64,000 nucleotides of DNA. It comes from RYN-230 sp963717125. Its GTDB lineage: Bacteria > Actinomycetota > Actinomycetes > Streptosporangiales > Streptosporangiaceae. Made by a program: the position numbers and the translations under genes. The notes beneath the pieces are model-generated. The model was not told the origin of the DNA and did no database searches. It saw nothing but the letters and a program-made list of their open reading frames with translations. The stretch is from contig CAVQVG010000007.1 in NCBI GenBank assembly GCA_963717125.1, positions 558,001 to 622,000 of the forward strand, given 5' to 3'. Below, piece by piece: positions 52,845 through 62,677 of this stretch (position 1 is the first letter of the stretch; the number at the start of each line of letters is the position of its first letter).

Positions 52845-53537
52845 ATGCCTACTGCCGTGATCACCGGCGCGTCCATGGGCCTGGGCCGCGCCACCGCACA
52901 CGCCCTGGCCGAACGCGGCTGGTCCCTCGTTGTCGATGCCCGGCGGCCGGACGTGCTGGCCAGCGCAATGCGCGGGCTGGCCGGCGTGACCGAGCTGCCC
53001 GGTGACGTGACCGACCCGGCGCACCGCGCCCAGCTCGCCGCCGCGGTGCGCCGGATGGGCCGGCTGGACCTGCTGGTGAACAACGCCAGCCGGCTCGGCC
53101 CCAGCCCGCAGCCGGAGCTGAGCGGCTACCCGCTGGCCGAGCTCAGCCGCGTCTACGAGACCAACGTGTTCGCCCCGCTGGCCGTCATCCAGCTGCTGGC
53201 CGGCCCGCTGGCCGCGGCGGCCGGAACCATCGTCAACGTGAGTTCCGACGCGGCCACCGAGGCCTACCCGGGATGGGGCGGCTACGGCTCGGCCAAGGCC
53301 GCCCTGGACCAGCTCACCGCCATCCTCGCGGCCGAGCAGCCGTCGCTGCGCTGCTACGCGTTCGACCCTGGCGACATGCGCACCGACCTGCACCAGCAGG
53401 CCTTCCCCGGGGAGGACATCTCGGACCGGCCGGAGCCGGAGGTGGCCGCGGCGGCCCTGCTCCGGCTGATCACCGGGCGGCCGCCCAGCGGGCGCTACCG
53501 GGCCGGCGACCTCAGCGTGCCGGCGGTGTCCCGGTGA
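52845..53537 (+). CDS. Short-chain dehydrogenase/reductase, likely SoxR target
   Basis: 230-residue NAD(P)-dependent oxidoreductase: AVITGASMGLGRATAHALAE (cofactor glycine motif), GRLDLLVNNASRLG, TIVNVSSDAATEAYPGWGGY (catalytic Ser) and YGSAKAALDQLTAI (YxxxK). SDR genes are known members of actinobacterial SoxR regulons, where they act on endogenous redox-active metabolites; the operator upstream supports this. Its stop overlaps the GTG of the following QueA-like gene. Confidence 0.88.
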   Translation: MPTAVITGASMGLGRATAHALAERGWSLVVDARRPDVLASAMRGLAGVTELPGDVTDPAHRAQLAAAVRRMGRLDLLVNNASRLGPSPQPELSGYPLAELSRVYETNVFAPLAVIQLLAGPLAAAAGTIVNVSSDAATEAYPGWGGYGSAKAALDQLTAILAAEQPSLRCYAFDPGDMRTDLHQQAFPGEDISDRPEPEVAAAALLRLITGRPPSGRYRAGDLSVPAVSR

Positions 53538-54709
53538 GGCGCGCGGCCGGCTCCCCGCCGGAAGCGCGCGGCCTGGCCCGGGACGGAGTCCGGCTGCTGG
53601 TCGCCACGCCGGACGGCGTGCTGCATGCCCGCTTCTGCGACCTACCGGGCTACCTGGCGCCGGGTGACCTGCTGGTCGTCAACACCTCGGCCACCGTGGC
53701 CGCGGCCGTGCCCGGGCGGCGCGCCGACGGCCGCCCGGTGCTGGTGCACTGGTCCGGCCGGCTGGCCGACGGGACCTGGCTGGTGGAACTGCGGACCGAG
53801 GAGCCGGCCGTGGCCCGGGTGACCGACGCCGCGGCCGGGGAGACGATCAGCCTGCCCGGCGACGCCACGGTCACCCTGCTGCACGCCCTCCCGGGCCGCG
53901 GCCGCACTGGCCCGGGCCGCCGCACTGGCCCCGGCCGTGGCCGCGCTGGCCCGGACTGTGGCCTGGCTGACCCGGGCCCGCCCGGTCCGCGGATGTGGGC
54001 GGCGGCGGTGGCCGGGGACGTCGCGGCGCTGGAGGCCGGGCATGGCAGGCCGGTCCGCTACGGCTACGTGCCGGACCGGTGGCCGCTGTCGGCCTACCAG
54101 ACCGTGTTCGCCCGCTCCCCCGGCAGCGCCGAGATGCCCAGCGCGGCCCGGCCGTTCACCGCGGAGCTGGTCACCGAGCTGATCTCGGCCGGGGTGCTGC
54201 TGGCCACGGTGACGCTGCACGCCGGGGTGGCGTCGCTGGAATCGGGCGAGGCGCCGCTGCCGGAATGGTTCTCGGTCCCGCCGGCCACCGCGGATCTGGT
54301 GAACCTGACCCGGGCGGCCGGGCGCCGGGTGGTGGCGGTCGGCACGACCAGCACCCGGGCGCTGGAAAGCGCCGCGGTGCCCGGCGGCCGGGTGCGGGCC
54401 AGCAGCGGGCTGACCGAGCTGGTGATCGGCGCGGCCCGGCCGGCCCGGGTAGTCACCGGCCTGATCACCGGCTGGCACGACGAGGGCGCCTCGCACCTGG
54501 ACCTGCTCACCGCGGTGGCCGGGACCGCGCTGGTGCGGGCGGCCTACCGGGCCGCGGAACAGGCCGGCTACCTGTGGCACGAGTTCGGGGACAGCTGCCT
54601 GCTGCTCCCGCCGTCCAGCCGGCCTGCTCAGCCGCCGGCTGGCCGGGGCGCGAGCCACCGGCTGATGCAGCCGAGCAGTTCGTCGGTGTCCACCGGCTTG
54701 GTCACGTAG
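53534..54709 (+). CDS. QueA-like S-adenosylmethionine:tRNA ribosyltransferase-isomerase family protein
   Basis: 391 residues: RFCDLPGYLAPGDLLVVNTS at the N-terminus, VRYGYVPDRWPLSAYQTVFA, LLATVTLHAGVASLESGEAP, VVAVGTTSTRALESAA and ITGWHDEGASHLDLLTAVAG near the end. These follow the order of QueA, which transfers ribose from SAM to preQ1-tRNA. No other queuosine gene is present in the window, and a Gly/Pro/Arg repeat insert (GRTGPGRRTGPGRGRAGP) interrupts residues about 118-145. The last 27 codons overlap the convergent hybrid kinase gene. Its function in this host is uncertain. Confidence 0.8.
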   Translation: MRRAAGSPPEARGLARDGVRLLVATPDGVLHARFCDLPGYLAPGDLLVVNTSATVAAAVPGRRADGRPVLVHWSGRLADGTWLVELRTEEPAVARVTDAAAGETISLPGDATVTLLHALPGRGRTGPGRRTGPGRGRAGPDCGLADPGPPGPRMWAAAVAGDVAALEAGHGRPVRYGYVPDRWPLSAYQTVFARSPGSAEMPSAARPFTAELVTELISAGVLLATVTLHAGVASLESGEAPLPEWFSVPPATADLVNLTRAAGRRVVAVGTTSTRALESAAVPGGRVRASSGLTELVIGAARPARVVTGLITGWHDEGASHLDLLTAVAGTALVRAAYRAAEQAGYLWHEFGDSCLLLPPSSRPAQPPAGRGASHRLMQPSSSSVSTGLVT

Positions 54710-57636
54710 TCACTGGCCCCCGCGGCCAGCGCCTTGTCCCGGTCCCCCGGCATGGCCCGCGCGGTGACCACGATGACCGGCAGGTCGGCGAACTGTGGCA
54801 TCTCCCGGATCGCGGCCGTCGTGGAGTACCCGTCCATCTCCGGCATCATCACGTCCATCAGCACCAGGTCGATACCCGGATCGGCGCGCAGCGCCTCGAT
54901 GCCGTGGCGGCCGCCGACGGCGTGGCTGACCGACAGCCCGTACAGTTCGAGGACGCTGCTGATGGCAAAGGCGTTCCGCAGATCGTCGTCCACGATCAGC
55001 ACCTTCTTGCCGCGGACCTGGTGGTGCGCCCCGGACTCGCCCGGGGCGCCGGCCGGTGCCAGCACCTCCCCGCCCAGCCCGGGCACCGGCTCGGTGGCCG
55101 GCTCGTCAGCACGGTCCAGTCCTTCGGCGCCGACCAGTCCCCCAGCGGCCGCCAGTCCATCCGCAGCCGGCAGCCCATCGGCGGTACCCCGGTAGGCCAC
55201 CGGCAGGTACAAGGTGAACGTGCTCCCGCCGCCCGGCTGGCTCTCCGCGCTGATCCGCCCGCCGAGCACGGCCGCCACCTCCCGGCTGATGGCCAGCCCG
55301 AGCCCGGTGCCGCCGTACCGGCGGCTGGTGGTGCCGTCGCCCTGCTGGAACGCCTCGAAGATCGTTTTGAGGCTGTCGTCGGAGATGCCGATCCCGGTGT
55401 CGGTCACCGAGAACGCGACCACGTCGTCCGGGCCGCCGGCCTGGGGCCCGGCCAGCCCGATGCGCAGTTCCACCGTGCCCTGCTGGGTGAACTTGACCGC
55501 GTTGGACAGCAGGTTGTGCAGCACCTGGCGGAGCCGCTGCCGGTCGGTGAGCAGCTCATCCGGCACGTCCGGGGCGGTGCTGACGGTGAAGTGCAGCGCC
55601 TTCTCGGCCGCCAGCGGCTCGAACACGGTGCGCAGGTCCTCGGCCAGCGCGCCCAGCGGGAACCGCTCCGGGTGCATGTCCAGCTTGCCCGCCTCCACCC
55701 GGGACAGGTCCAGGATGTCGTTGATCAGCAGCAGCAGGTCCGACCCGGACGAGTGGATCACCTTGGCGTACTCGACCTGCTTGGCGGTCAGGTTCTCGGC
55801 CGAGTTCTCGCCCAGCAGCCGGGCCAGGATGAGCAGGCTGTTCAGCGGGGTGCGCAGTTCATGCGAGACGTTCGCGAGGAACTGCGACTTGTACCGGGAG
55901 GCCATGTCGAGCTGCTTGGCCCGTTCCTCGATCTCCTGCCGGGCCTGCTCGATCTCAGCGTTCTTGATCTCGATGTCGCGCTTCTGCCGGGCCAGCTGAG
56001 CCGCCTTGTCCTCGAGGTCGGCGTTGGACCGCTGCAGTTCCTCCTGCCGGGCCTGCAGCTCCCCAGTGCGCGCCTGCAGCTCCCCGGCCAGCCGCTGTGA
56101 CTCCTGCAGCAGGTGGTCGGTCCGCGAATTGACGATGATCGAGTTGACGATGGCCCCGATCGTCTCCATCAGCTGCTCCAGGAAGTCCTGGTGCACCTGG
56201 GTGAACCGGCTGAACGAGCCGGCCTCGATGACGCCGAGCACCTGCCCCTCGAACACAATGGGCAGCACGATCAGGCTGGCCGGCGACCCGTCGCCGAGCC
56301 CGGAGGAGATCTGCACGTAGTCCGGCGGCGCGTCCTCCACCACGATCGTCTTGCGGGTCTTCGCCACCTGGCCGATCAGCGACTGGCCGAGCCGGAACTG
56401 ACTGGGCGCGGCCAGGTCCGCACGCTGCCCGTACCCGGCGATCAGCCGGAGGATCGCGCCCTCGCTGGTGTCGTCCTTGATGAAGAACGTGCCGTGCTGC
56501 GCGCCGACCAGCGGGATCAGCTCGTCCATGATCAGCTCGGCCAGCGTGGGCAGGTCCCGGTGCCCCTGCAGCAGGCCGGAGATCCGGGCCAGGTTGGTCT
56601 TCAGCCAGTACTGCTCCTGGTTGGCCTTGGTGGTCTCGCGCAGCGACTGCACCATCGCGTTGATGTTGTCCTTGAGCTCGGCCACCTCCCCCTCGGCCTC
56701 CACCGAGATGGACCTGGTCAGGTCCCCGGTGGCCACCGCGCTGGTCACCTCGGCGATGGCCCGCACCTGCCGGGTCAGGTTGCCGGCCAGTTCGTTGACG
56801 TTCTCGGTCAGCCGCTTCCAGGTGCCGGAGACCCCTTCCACCTCGGCCTGCCCGCCGAGCCGGCCCAGGCTGCCCACTTCCCGGGCCACCCGGGTGACCT
56901 CGGCCGCGAACGACGACAGCTGATCCACCATCGTGTTGATCGTGGTCTTCAGCTCCAGGATCTCGCCGCGCGCGTCCACGTCGATCTTCTTGGACAGGTC
57001 GCCCTGCGCCACCGCCGTGGTCACCAGCGCGATGTTGCGCACCTGGCTGGTGAGGTTGCCGGCCATGAAGTTGACCGAGTCGGTCAGGTCCCGCCAGGTC
57101 CCGCCCACCCCCGGGACCTGGGCCTGACCGCCCAGGCGGCCCTCGGTGCCCACCTCGCGGGCCACCCGGGTCACCTCGTCGGCGAACGCGGACAGCTGGT
57201 TGACCATGGTGTTCAGGGTGCCCTTGAGGGCCAGCATCTCGCCCTTGACGTCCACGGTGATCTTCTGGGTCAGGTCGCCCCGGGCCACCGCGGTGGCGAC
57301 CTGGGCGATGTCCCGGACCTGGCCGGTCAGTTTGTCGGCCATCGCGTTGACCGACTCGGTGAGGTCCTTCCACGTGCCCGCGACCCCCGGCACCTGCGCC
57401 TGGCCGCCGAGCTTGCCCTCGGTGCCGACCTCCCGGGCCACCCGGGTCACCTCCGAGGTGAACAACGCCAGCTGATCGGTCATGGCGTTGAACACGTCGG
57501 CGATCTCATCCATCAGCGGGTCACCGGTATGTGGGAGGCGGGTGCTGAAGTCCCCGCCGCGTACCGCGGTCAGCCCATCCAGCAGCTGTTGCAGCCGCGG
57601 ATCGGCGGGCTGGCTGCCCAGCGCTGCCTGCGCCAT
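54628..57636 (-). CDS. Soluble HAMP-array hybrid histidine kinase with receiver domain
   Basis: 1002 residues without transmembrane segments. Residues about 20-335 hold three tandem 92-residue units, each with two HAMP-like helices (EVTRVAREVGTEGRLGGQAQ and GTWRDLTDSVNFMAGNLTSQ), plus a final half unit. A GAF domain follows at about 360-505 (LIPLVGAQHGTFFIKDDTSE), then a coiled coil at 507-583. HisKA carries H592 in VSHELRTPLN, the ATPase has LLSNAVKF and GGTGLGLAISR, and a C-terminal receiver has D928 in LVLMDVMMPEMDGY. The architecture is like fungal group III kinases and related bacterial stress sensors. The ATG at 57636 follows GAGGAG and is preferred to 57657 or 57717. No separate regulator gene is adjacent. 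Confidence 0.92.
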   Translation of the reverse strand: MAQAALGSQPADPRLQQLLDGLTAVRGGDFSTRLPHTGDPLMDEIADVFNAMTDQLALFTSEVTRVAREVGTEGKLGGQAQVPGVAGTWKDLTESVNAMADKLTGQVRDIAQVATAVARGDLTQKITVDVKGEMLALKGTLNTMVNQLSAFADEVTRVAREVGTEGRLGGQAQVPGVGGTWRDLTDSVNFMAGNLTSQVRNIALVTTAVAQGDLSKKIDVDARGEILELKTTINTMVDQLSSFAAEVTRVAREVGSLGRLGGQAEVEGVSGTWKRLTENVNELAGNLTRQVRAIAEVTSAVATGDLTRSISVEAEGEVAELKDNINAMVQSLRETTKANQEQYWLKTNLARISGLLQGHRDLPTLAELIMDELIPLVGAQHGTFFIKDDTSEGAILRLIAGYGQRADLAAPSQFRLGQSLIGQVAKTRKTIVVEDAPPDYVQISSGLGDGSPASLIVLPIVFEGQVLGVIEAGSFSRFTQVHQDFLEQLMETIGAIVNSIIVNSRTDHLLQESQRLAGELQARTGELQARQEELQRSNADLEDKAAQLARQKRDIEIKNAEIEQARQEIEERAKQLDMASRYKSQFLANVSHELRTPLNSLLILARLLGENSAENLTAKQVEYAKVIHSSGSDLLLLINDILDLSRVEAGKLDMHPERFPLGALAEDLRTVFEPLAAEKALHFTVSTAPDVPDELLTDRQRLRQVLHNLLSNAVKFTQQGTVELRIGLAGPQAGGPDDVVAFSVTDTGIGISDDSLKTIFEAFQQGDGTTSRRYGGTGLGLAISREVAAVLGGRISAESQPGGGSTFTLYLPVAYRGTADGLPAADGLAAAGGLVGAEGLDRADEPATEPVPGLGGEVLAPAGAPGESGAHHQVRGKKVLIVDDDLRNAFAISSVLELYGLSVSHAVGGRHGIEALRADPGIDLVLMDVMMPEMDGYSTTAAIREMPQFADLPVIVVTARAMPGDRDKALAAGASDYVTKPVDTDELLGCISRWLAPRPAGG

Positions 57637-57771
57637 GGCGGACTCCTCATGATCCATTGCAGGTAACTGTGCCAGTCCCTGCAAGCCGACGAGGCTAAAA
57701 ATAGGCGTTAGGGACACTCCCCGCCGGTAGCCTGGTCAATCAAGCCGCTTAATCTCCGGAAGGTCAGGTAC

Positions 57772-60124
57772 GTGACACCCCCGAGCGGCGCAGACTTCGC
57801 GCGATTGAGCGCGCTGATCGCGCGCCAGCGGTATGAGCTGGACGGACTGCAGTCCGCGGCGGCCGCCCGGTCCGTGGTCGACCTGGCCCGGGGCATGCTG
57901 ATGGAACGACTGGGCTGCTCCCCAGCCGACGCCCAGGAGCAGCTCGAGCACCTGTCCGCCGAGTCCGGCACCAGCCTGGCCGAGCTGGCCGCGAACATCA
58001 CCGGCCAGCCGTCCCCGGCCCGGGCCAGCAACGGCCACCGGGCCGCGGCCGACGCGGGCGCGGCCGCCGCCGACGCCGGCCCGGCCGGTGCGGTCCCGGC
58101 CGTCAACGGCGGGCCGGGCGGCATGCTGGCCGCGGCGGCCATGGAGACCGCGGCGGACGGCACCGGCCTCGCCACCGCGCTGCTGGAGGAGGCCCTGGCC
58201 GACGCGGGCGCGGCCGCCGTCGCGGTATGGCTGGCCGAGCCCGATGGCGGCCTGGAACTGGCCGGGCAGGCCGGTTTCGCGGCGCGCGACGCCAGCCGGT
58301 GGCGGCGCATCCACCCGGACCTGCGCACCCCGGCGCTGTGGGCGGCGGACGACGGCACCGACACCTGGTGGCCCGCTGGCCCGCCGGGCGGCCCGGACGC
58401 GGGCACCCCGCTGCTCGGCGACTGGCCGCGGGGTGCACGCGCCGTGCTGCCGCTGCCCGGTCCCGGCGCCCCCATCGGGGCCCTGGAGATCTGCTGGCCC
58501 GGGCCGCTCAGCGAGTTCAGCCGCCCGCTGCGCCGCCAGCTCAGCGCGCTGGCCGGGGTGTGCGCGCAGGCCGTCGGCACCCGGCTGCGCACCGGCGGGC
58601 TGGCCGCTGACCAGCGCGCGTCCTGGGCCTTCAGCCTGCTGGACGGGCTGCTGGGCAGCGCCATGTACGCCAAGGCGGTGCGGGCCGGCGGCCAGGTCAC
58701 CGACTTCCTGATCAGCTACCTCAGCGAGGGTTTCCGCGATCCGGCCTGCCTGCCGCCAGCGGACATCGCCGGCCGCCCGCTGCTGGAGATGTACCCGGGC
58801 GCCGCGCTGGCCAGCGGGCTATTCGACCAGGCGGTCCGCGTGCTGGCCACCGGCCGGGCCTGCCGCGTCTCCGGGGCCGTCTTCAGCACCCCGGTCGGGG
58901 ACAGCACGCTCACCCCGATGCTGAAGGTTCGCATCAGCCGGCTGTACGACGGCGTGGTCATCGCCTGGCAGCGGGCCGACGAGGTGGAACGGCTCGGCGG
59001 GCTGCTGCACCAGGCGCAGCGGCTCGGCCGGATCGGCGGCTGGGAGGAGAACCTGCTCACCGGGGATGTGCTGTGGACCGAGCCGACGTACGCGCTGTTC
59101 GGCCTGGCGGCCCGATGACCCGGTGCCGATCGGCCAGCTGACCGCGCACGTCCCGGCCGACGACCGGGCCTCGGTAGAGACCTTCCGGTCCACCCTGCTG
59201 CGGGACAGGCGGGAGGCGGCCGCGGTGTTCCGGGTCATCCGGGCCGAGGACGAGAGCGTCCGGCAGATCCGCGCCTTCGCCGAGCCGATCATGGACCAGG
59301 CCGGCACCCTGATCGCCGTGCGTGGCGCCTACCAGGACGTCTCCGCGGACTATCACACCCAGGTGGCCTTCGCCGCCACCCGCGACCGGCTGGCCGACAG
59401 CGAGGAACGCGCCGCCGAGGAGCACCGGCTGGCGGTCCGGCTGCAGCAGGCCATCACCCCGCAGGCCGCCGCGCCGGCCGAGATCCCCGGGCTGGACGTG
59501 GCCGCGCGGTACCGCCCCGCTGGGCCGGGGAACCTGGTCAGCGGCGACTGGTACGACACGGTGCCGCTGCCCGGTGGCGACGTGCTGCTGGTGGTCGGGG
59601 ACATCGCCGGGCACGGCATCGACGCGGTCACCGGCATGGTCGCGCTGCGCAACTGCCTGCGCGGGCTGGCCATCACCGGCGCCGGGCCCGCCGCGCTGCT
59701 CGGCTGGCTGAACGAAGTGGCCTGCCAGCTGACCGACGGGATCATCGGCACCGTGGTGTGCGGCGTGTTCCGCCCGGCCGACCGGACGCTGCACTGGGCC
59801 CGGGCCGGCCACCTGCCGCCACTGCTGATCCGCGCGGGGGTGGCCAGCGAGCTGCAGCTGCCGATCGGGGTGCTGGTCGGCGCCGACCCGGCCAGCCGTT
59901 ACCACGAGGTGACGACCGAGCTGGTCCCGGGCGACGCGCTGCTGCTGTACACCGACGGGCTGGTCGAGCGGCGCCATGAGGCCATCGACGACTCGCTGCA
60001 GACGCTGTGCCGCCTGGCCAGCCAGCCGGTCGAAGATATCGGCCGCTTCGCCGACCATCTGCTGACCAGCTCACGCGCGGACACCAGCGACGACGCGTGC
60101 CTGGTCGCCGTCCGGGTCCGCTGA
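57772..60124 (+). CDS. ANTAR-GAF-PAS-SpoIIE phosphatase, frame interrupted in the PAS domain
   Basis: An N-terminal ANTAR RNA-binding-type domain (ARGMLMERLGCSPADAQEQL), GAF (about 120-280; VAVWLAEPDGGLELAGQAGF), PAS (IGGWEENLLTGDVLWTEPTY), then after a frame change at about 59113 the end of PAS (DDPVPIGQLTAHVPADDRAS) and a PP2C/SpoIIE phosphatase (NLVSGDWYDTVPLPGGDVLL, VVGDIAGHGIDAVTGMVALR, ALLLYTDGLVERRHEAIDDS, DDACLVAVRVR). The two frames join inside one PAS domain, so one gene of about 784 codons is intended; the length is one base over a multiple of three. It is divergent from the hybrid kinase. Phosphatases of this type usually act on anti-anti-sigma proteins. Confidence 0.85.
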
Positions 60125-60128
60125 GCCG

Positions 60129-61172
60129 CTAGCCGAAGAACACCTCGGCTTCCGCGTAGCGCTCCGGCGGCACCGTCTTGATCTGGCGGGTGGCTTCGGT
60201 CAGCGGCACCCGAACGATGTCCGTCCCACGCAAGGCCACCATCATGCCGAACGCCCCATCGTGTACGGCGCCGATGGCATGCTCGCCGAACCTGGTGGCG
60301 AGCACCCGGTCGAACGCCGTCGGTGTGCCACCGCGCTGGGTGTGGCCGAGCACCGTGCAGCGGGCTTCCTTGCCGGTCCGCTTCTCGATCTCGTCGGCCA
60401 GCAGGTTGCCGATCCCGCCCAGCCGGACGTGACCGAACGCGTCCAGCCGCTGGTCCGACACCTGGATATCGTCGTCCTGGGGGGTGGCGCCCTCGGCGAC
60501 CACGACGATGGGCGCGTACCGCGTCTCGAACCGGTGCTGCACGTACGCGCACACCTTCTCGATGCTGAACGGCTTTTCCGGGATGAGGATGACGTTGGCC
60601 CCGCCGGCCATCCCGGCGTGCAGCGCGATCCACCCGGCGTGCCGCCCCATCACCTCGCAGATCAGCGCGCGGTGGTGGCTCTCGGCGGTGGTGTGCAGCC
60701 GGTCGATGGCCTCCATCGCGATGTTCACCGCGGTGTCGAAGCCGAACGTGTAGTCGGTGGCCCCGAGGTCGTTGTCGATGGTCTTGGGCACGCCGACCAC
60801 CCGGACGCCAGCCTCGTACAGCCGGGTCGCAGCGCCCAGGGTGTCCTCGCCGCCGATTGCCACCAGGGCGTCGACGCCGAGCGCGGCCAGGTTGTCCTTG
60901 ATCCGCTCCACGCCGGAGCGGCCGCCCGCGCTGGCGCTGTCGGCCAGCGGGTTGGTCCGCGACGAACCCAGGATCGTCCCGCCTCGCGGCAGGATGCCAC
61001 GCACCGCCTGCACGTCGAGGGGTACCGTGTCCCCCTCCAGCGGCCCGCGCCAGCCGTCCCGGAAGCCCACGAATTCGAACCCGAATTCCGGCGTCCCCCG
61101 GCGAACCAGCGCCCTGATGACCGCGTTCAATCCTGGGCAGTCTCCGCCGCCCGTCAGCACTCCGACTCGCAT
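60129..61172 (-). CDS. pfkA: 6-phosphofructokinase with PPi-type donor-site residues
   Basis: 347 residues: MRVGVLTGGGDCPGLNAVIR, GGTILGSSRTNP, VDALVAIGGEDTLGAATRLY, VPKTIDNDLGATDYTFGFDT, CEVMGRHAGWIALHAGMAGG and LGHTQRGGTPTAFDRVLATR. At the donor site D110 follows E109 (GGED), where ATP enzymes have Gly, and K130 (PKTIDND) replaces the Gly of GTIDND. Both are hallmarks of pyrophosphate-dependent enzymes such as that of Amycolatopsis. The start is ATG 61172, although the frame continues upstream through the divergent glpK start. Confidence 0.93.
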   Translation of the reverse strand: MRVGVLTGGGDCPGLNAVIRALVRRGTPEFGFEFVGFRDGWRGPLEGDTVPLDVQAVRGILPRGGTILGSSRTNPLADSASAGGRSGVERIKDNLAALGVDALVAIGGEDTLGAATRLYEAGVRVVGVPKTIDNDLGATDYTFGFDTAVNIAMEAIDRLHTTAESHHRALICEVMGRHAGWIALHAGMAGGANVILIPEKPFSIEKVCAYVQHRFETRYAPIVVVAEGATPQDDDIQVSDQRLDAFGHVRLGGIGNLLADEIEKRTGKEARCTVLGHTQRGGTPTAFDRVLATRFGEHAIGAVHDGAFGMMVALRGTDIVRVPLTEATRQIKTVPPERYAEAEVFFG

Positions 61173-61191
61173 AGAGGCAACACTAGTCCCC

Positions 61192-62675
61192 ATGAGCGTC
61201 CTCGCTATTGATGCCGGGACAACCGGCGTGACCGCGTTGGTCGTCACCGAGGCCGGCCTGGTGGCCAGCCGTGGCTATCAGGAGTTCCGCCAGTATTTCC
61301 CGCAGCCGGGCTGGGTCGAGCACCTGCCCGAGGACATCTGGCAGGCCACCCTCACCGCCTGCCGCCAGGCCCTGGACCGGGCCGGCGGCGCGGCGGTGCG
61401 CTGCGTCGGCCTCACCAACCAGCGGGAGACCGCGGTGCTCTGGGACCGGGTCACGCTGGCCGCCCCGCGCCGGGCCATCGTCTGGCAGGATCGGCGGACG
61501 GCGCGGATCTGCGCGCAGCTCCGCGAGGCCGGCCACGAGGCCCGGGTGGCCACGCTGACGGGGCTGCGCCTGGACCCCTATTTCACCGGTACCAAGGTGA
61601 CCTGGCTGGCCGAGCACGAGCCGCCACCTGGCAGGGCCTGGCCGACGGCACGCTGGCCGTGGGCACCGTGGACTCGTACCTGGTCGCCCGGATGACCGGC
61701 GGCGCCCGGCACGTGACGGACGCCTCCAACGCCTCCCGCACCCTGCTGTTCGACATCCAGGCGGGCGAGTGGTCCGCCGAGCTGTGCGAACTGCTGCGGG
61801 TGCCGCCGCGGGCGCTGCCCGAGGTGGTGCCGTCCACGGGGGTGGCCGCGGTCACCGACCCCGGCGCGTTCCTCGGCCTGGCCCTGCCGGTGGCCGGCCT
61901 GGCCGGCGACCAGCAGGCCGCGCTGTTCGGCCAGGCCTGCTTCGCCCCCGGCGACACCAAGTGCACCTATGGCACTGGATCGTTCGTGCTGGCCAACACC
62001 GGCCCGCACATCGTCCGCTCGGAGGCCGGCCTGCTGTCCACGGTGGCCTGGATGGACGGCGCCGGCCACCTGACCTTCGCGCTGGAAGGCTCGGTGTTCG
62101 TGACCGGGGCCGCGGTGCAATGGCTGCGCGACGGCCTCGGGCTGCTGGACAACGCGGCCCAGAGCGAGGCACTCGCGCGCAGCGTGCCCGACTCGGGGGG
62201 CGTCGTGTTCGTGCCCGCGCTGACCGGGCTGGGCGCGCCGGACTGGGACCCGGACGCCCGCGGCGCGGTGTTCGGCATCACCCGCGGCACCACCCGCGCG
62301 CACCTCGTCCGCGCCACCCTGGAGGCGATCGCGTTCGAGGTGCGCGACGTGGCCGCGGTCCTGACTGAGGCCACCGGGCGGCACGGCCGGGCGCTCCGCG
62401 CGGACGGCGGGGCCAGCGCCAACGACCTGCTCATGCAGATGCAGGCGGACCAGCTCCAGCTGCCGGTGGAGCGGCCGGTGGTGGGCGAGACGACCGCGCT
62501 CGGCGCCGCGTTCCTGGCTGGCCTGGCCACCGGGACCTGGTCCTCCCGGGACGAGCTCGCCGCCACCTGGCGGCTGGACCGGCGTTTCGAGCCCGGCCCC
62601 CGGGATGAGGCGGATTATGCCCGCTGGCGGCGCGCGGTGGACCGGGTCAAGGGCTGGGCCAGCCTGGAGGAATAG
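61192..62675 (+). CDS. glpK: Glycerol kinase, frame interrupted
   Basis: FGGY-family kinase. The first frame gives SVLAIDAGTTGVTALVVTEA, VGLTNQRETAVLWDRVT and IVWQDRRTARICAQLREAG to about 61622 (LAEHEP). The second frame continues TWQGLADGTLAVGTVDSYLV, TDASNASRTLLFDIQAGEWS, KCTYGTGSFVLANTG, GGVVFVPALTGLGAPDWDPD and ALRADGGASANDLLMQMQAD. One missing base in GAGCCGCCACC restores 494 residues, the usual length. The start codon lies only 19 bases from that of the divergent pfkA gene. Confidence 0.9.
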
Positions 62676-62677
62676 CG

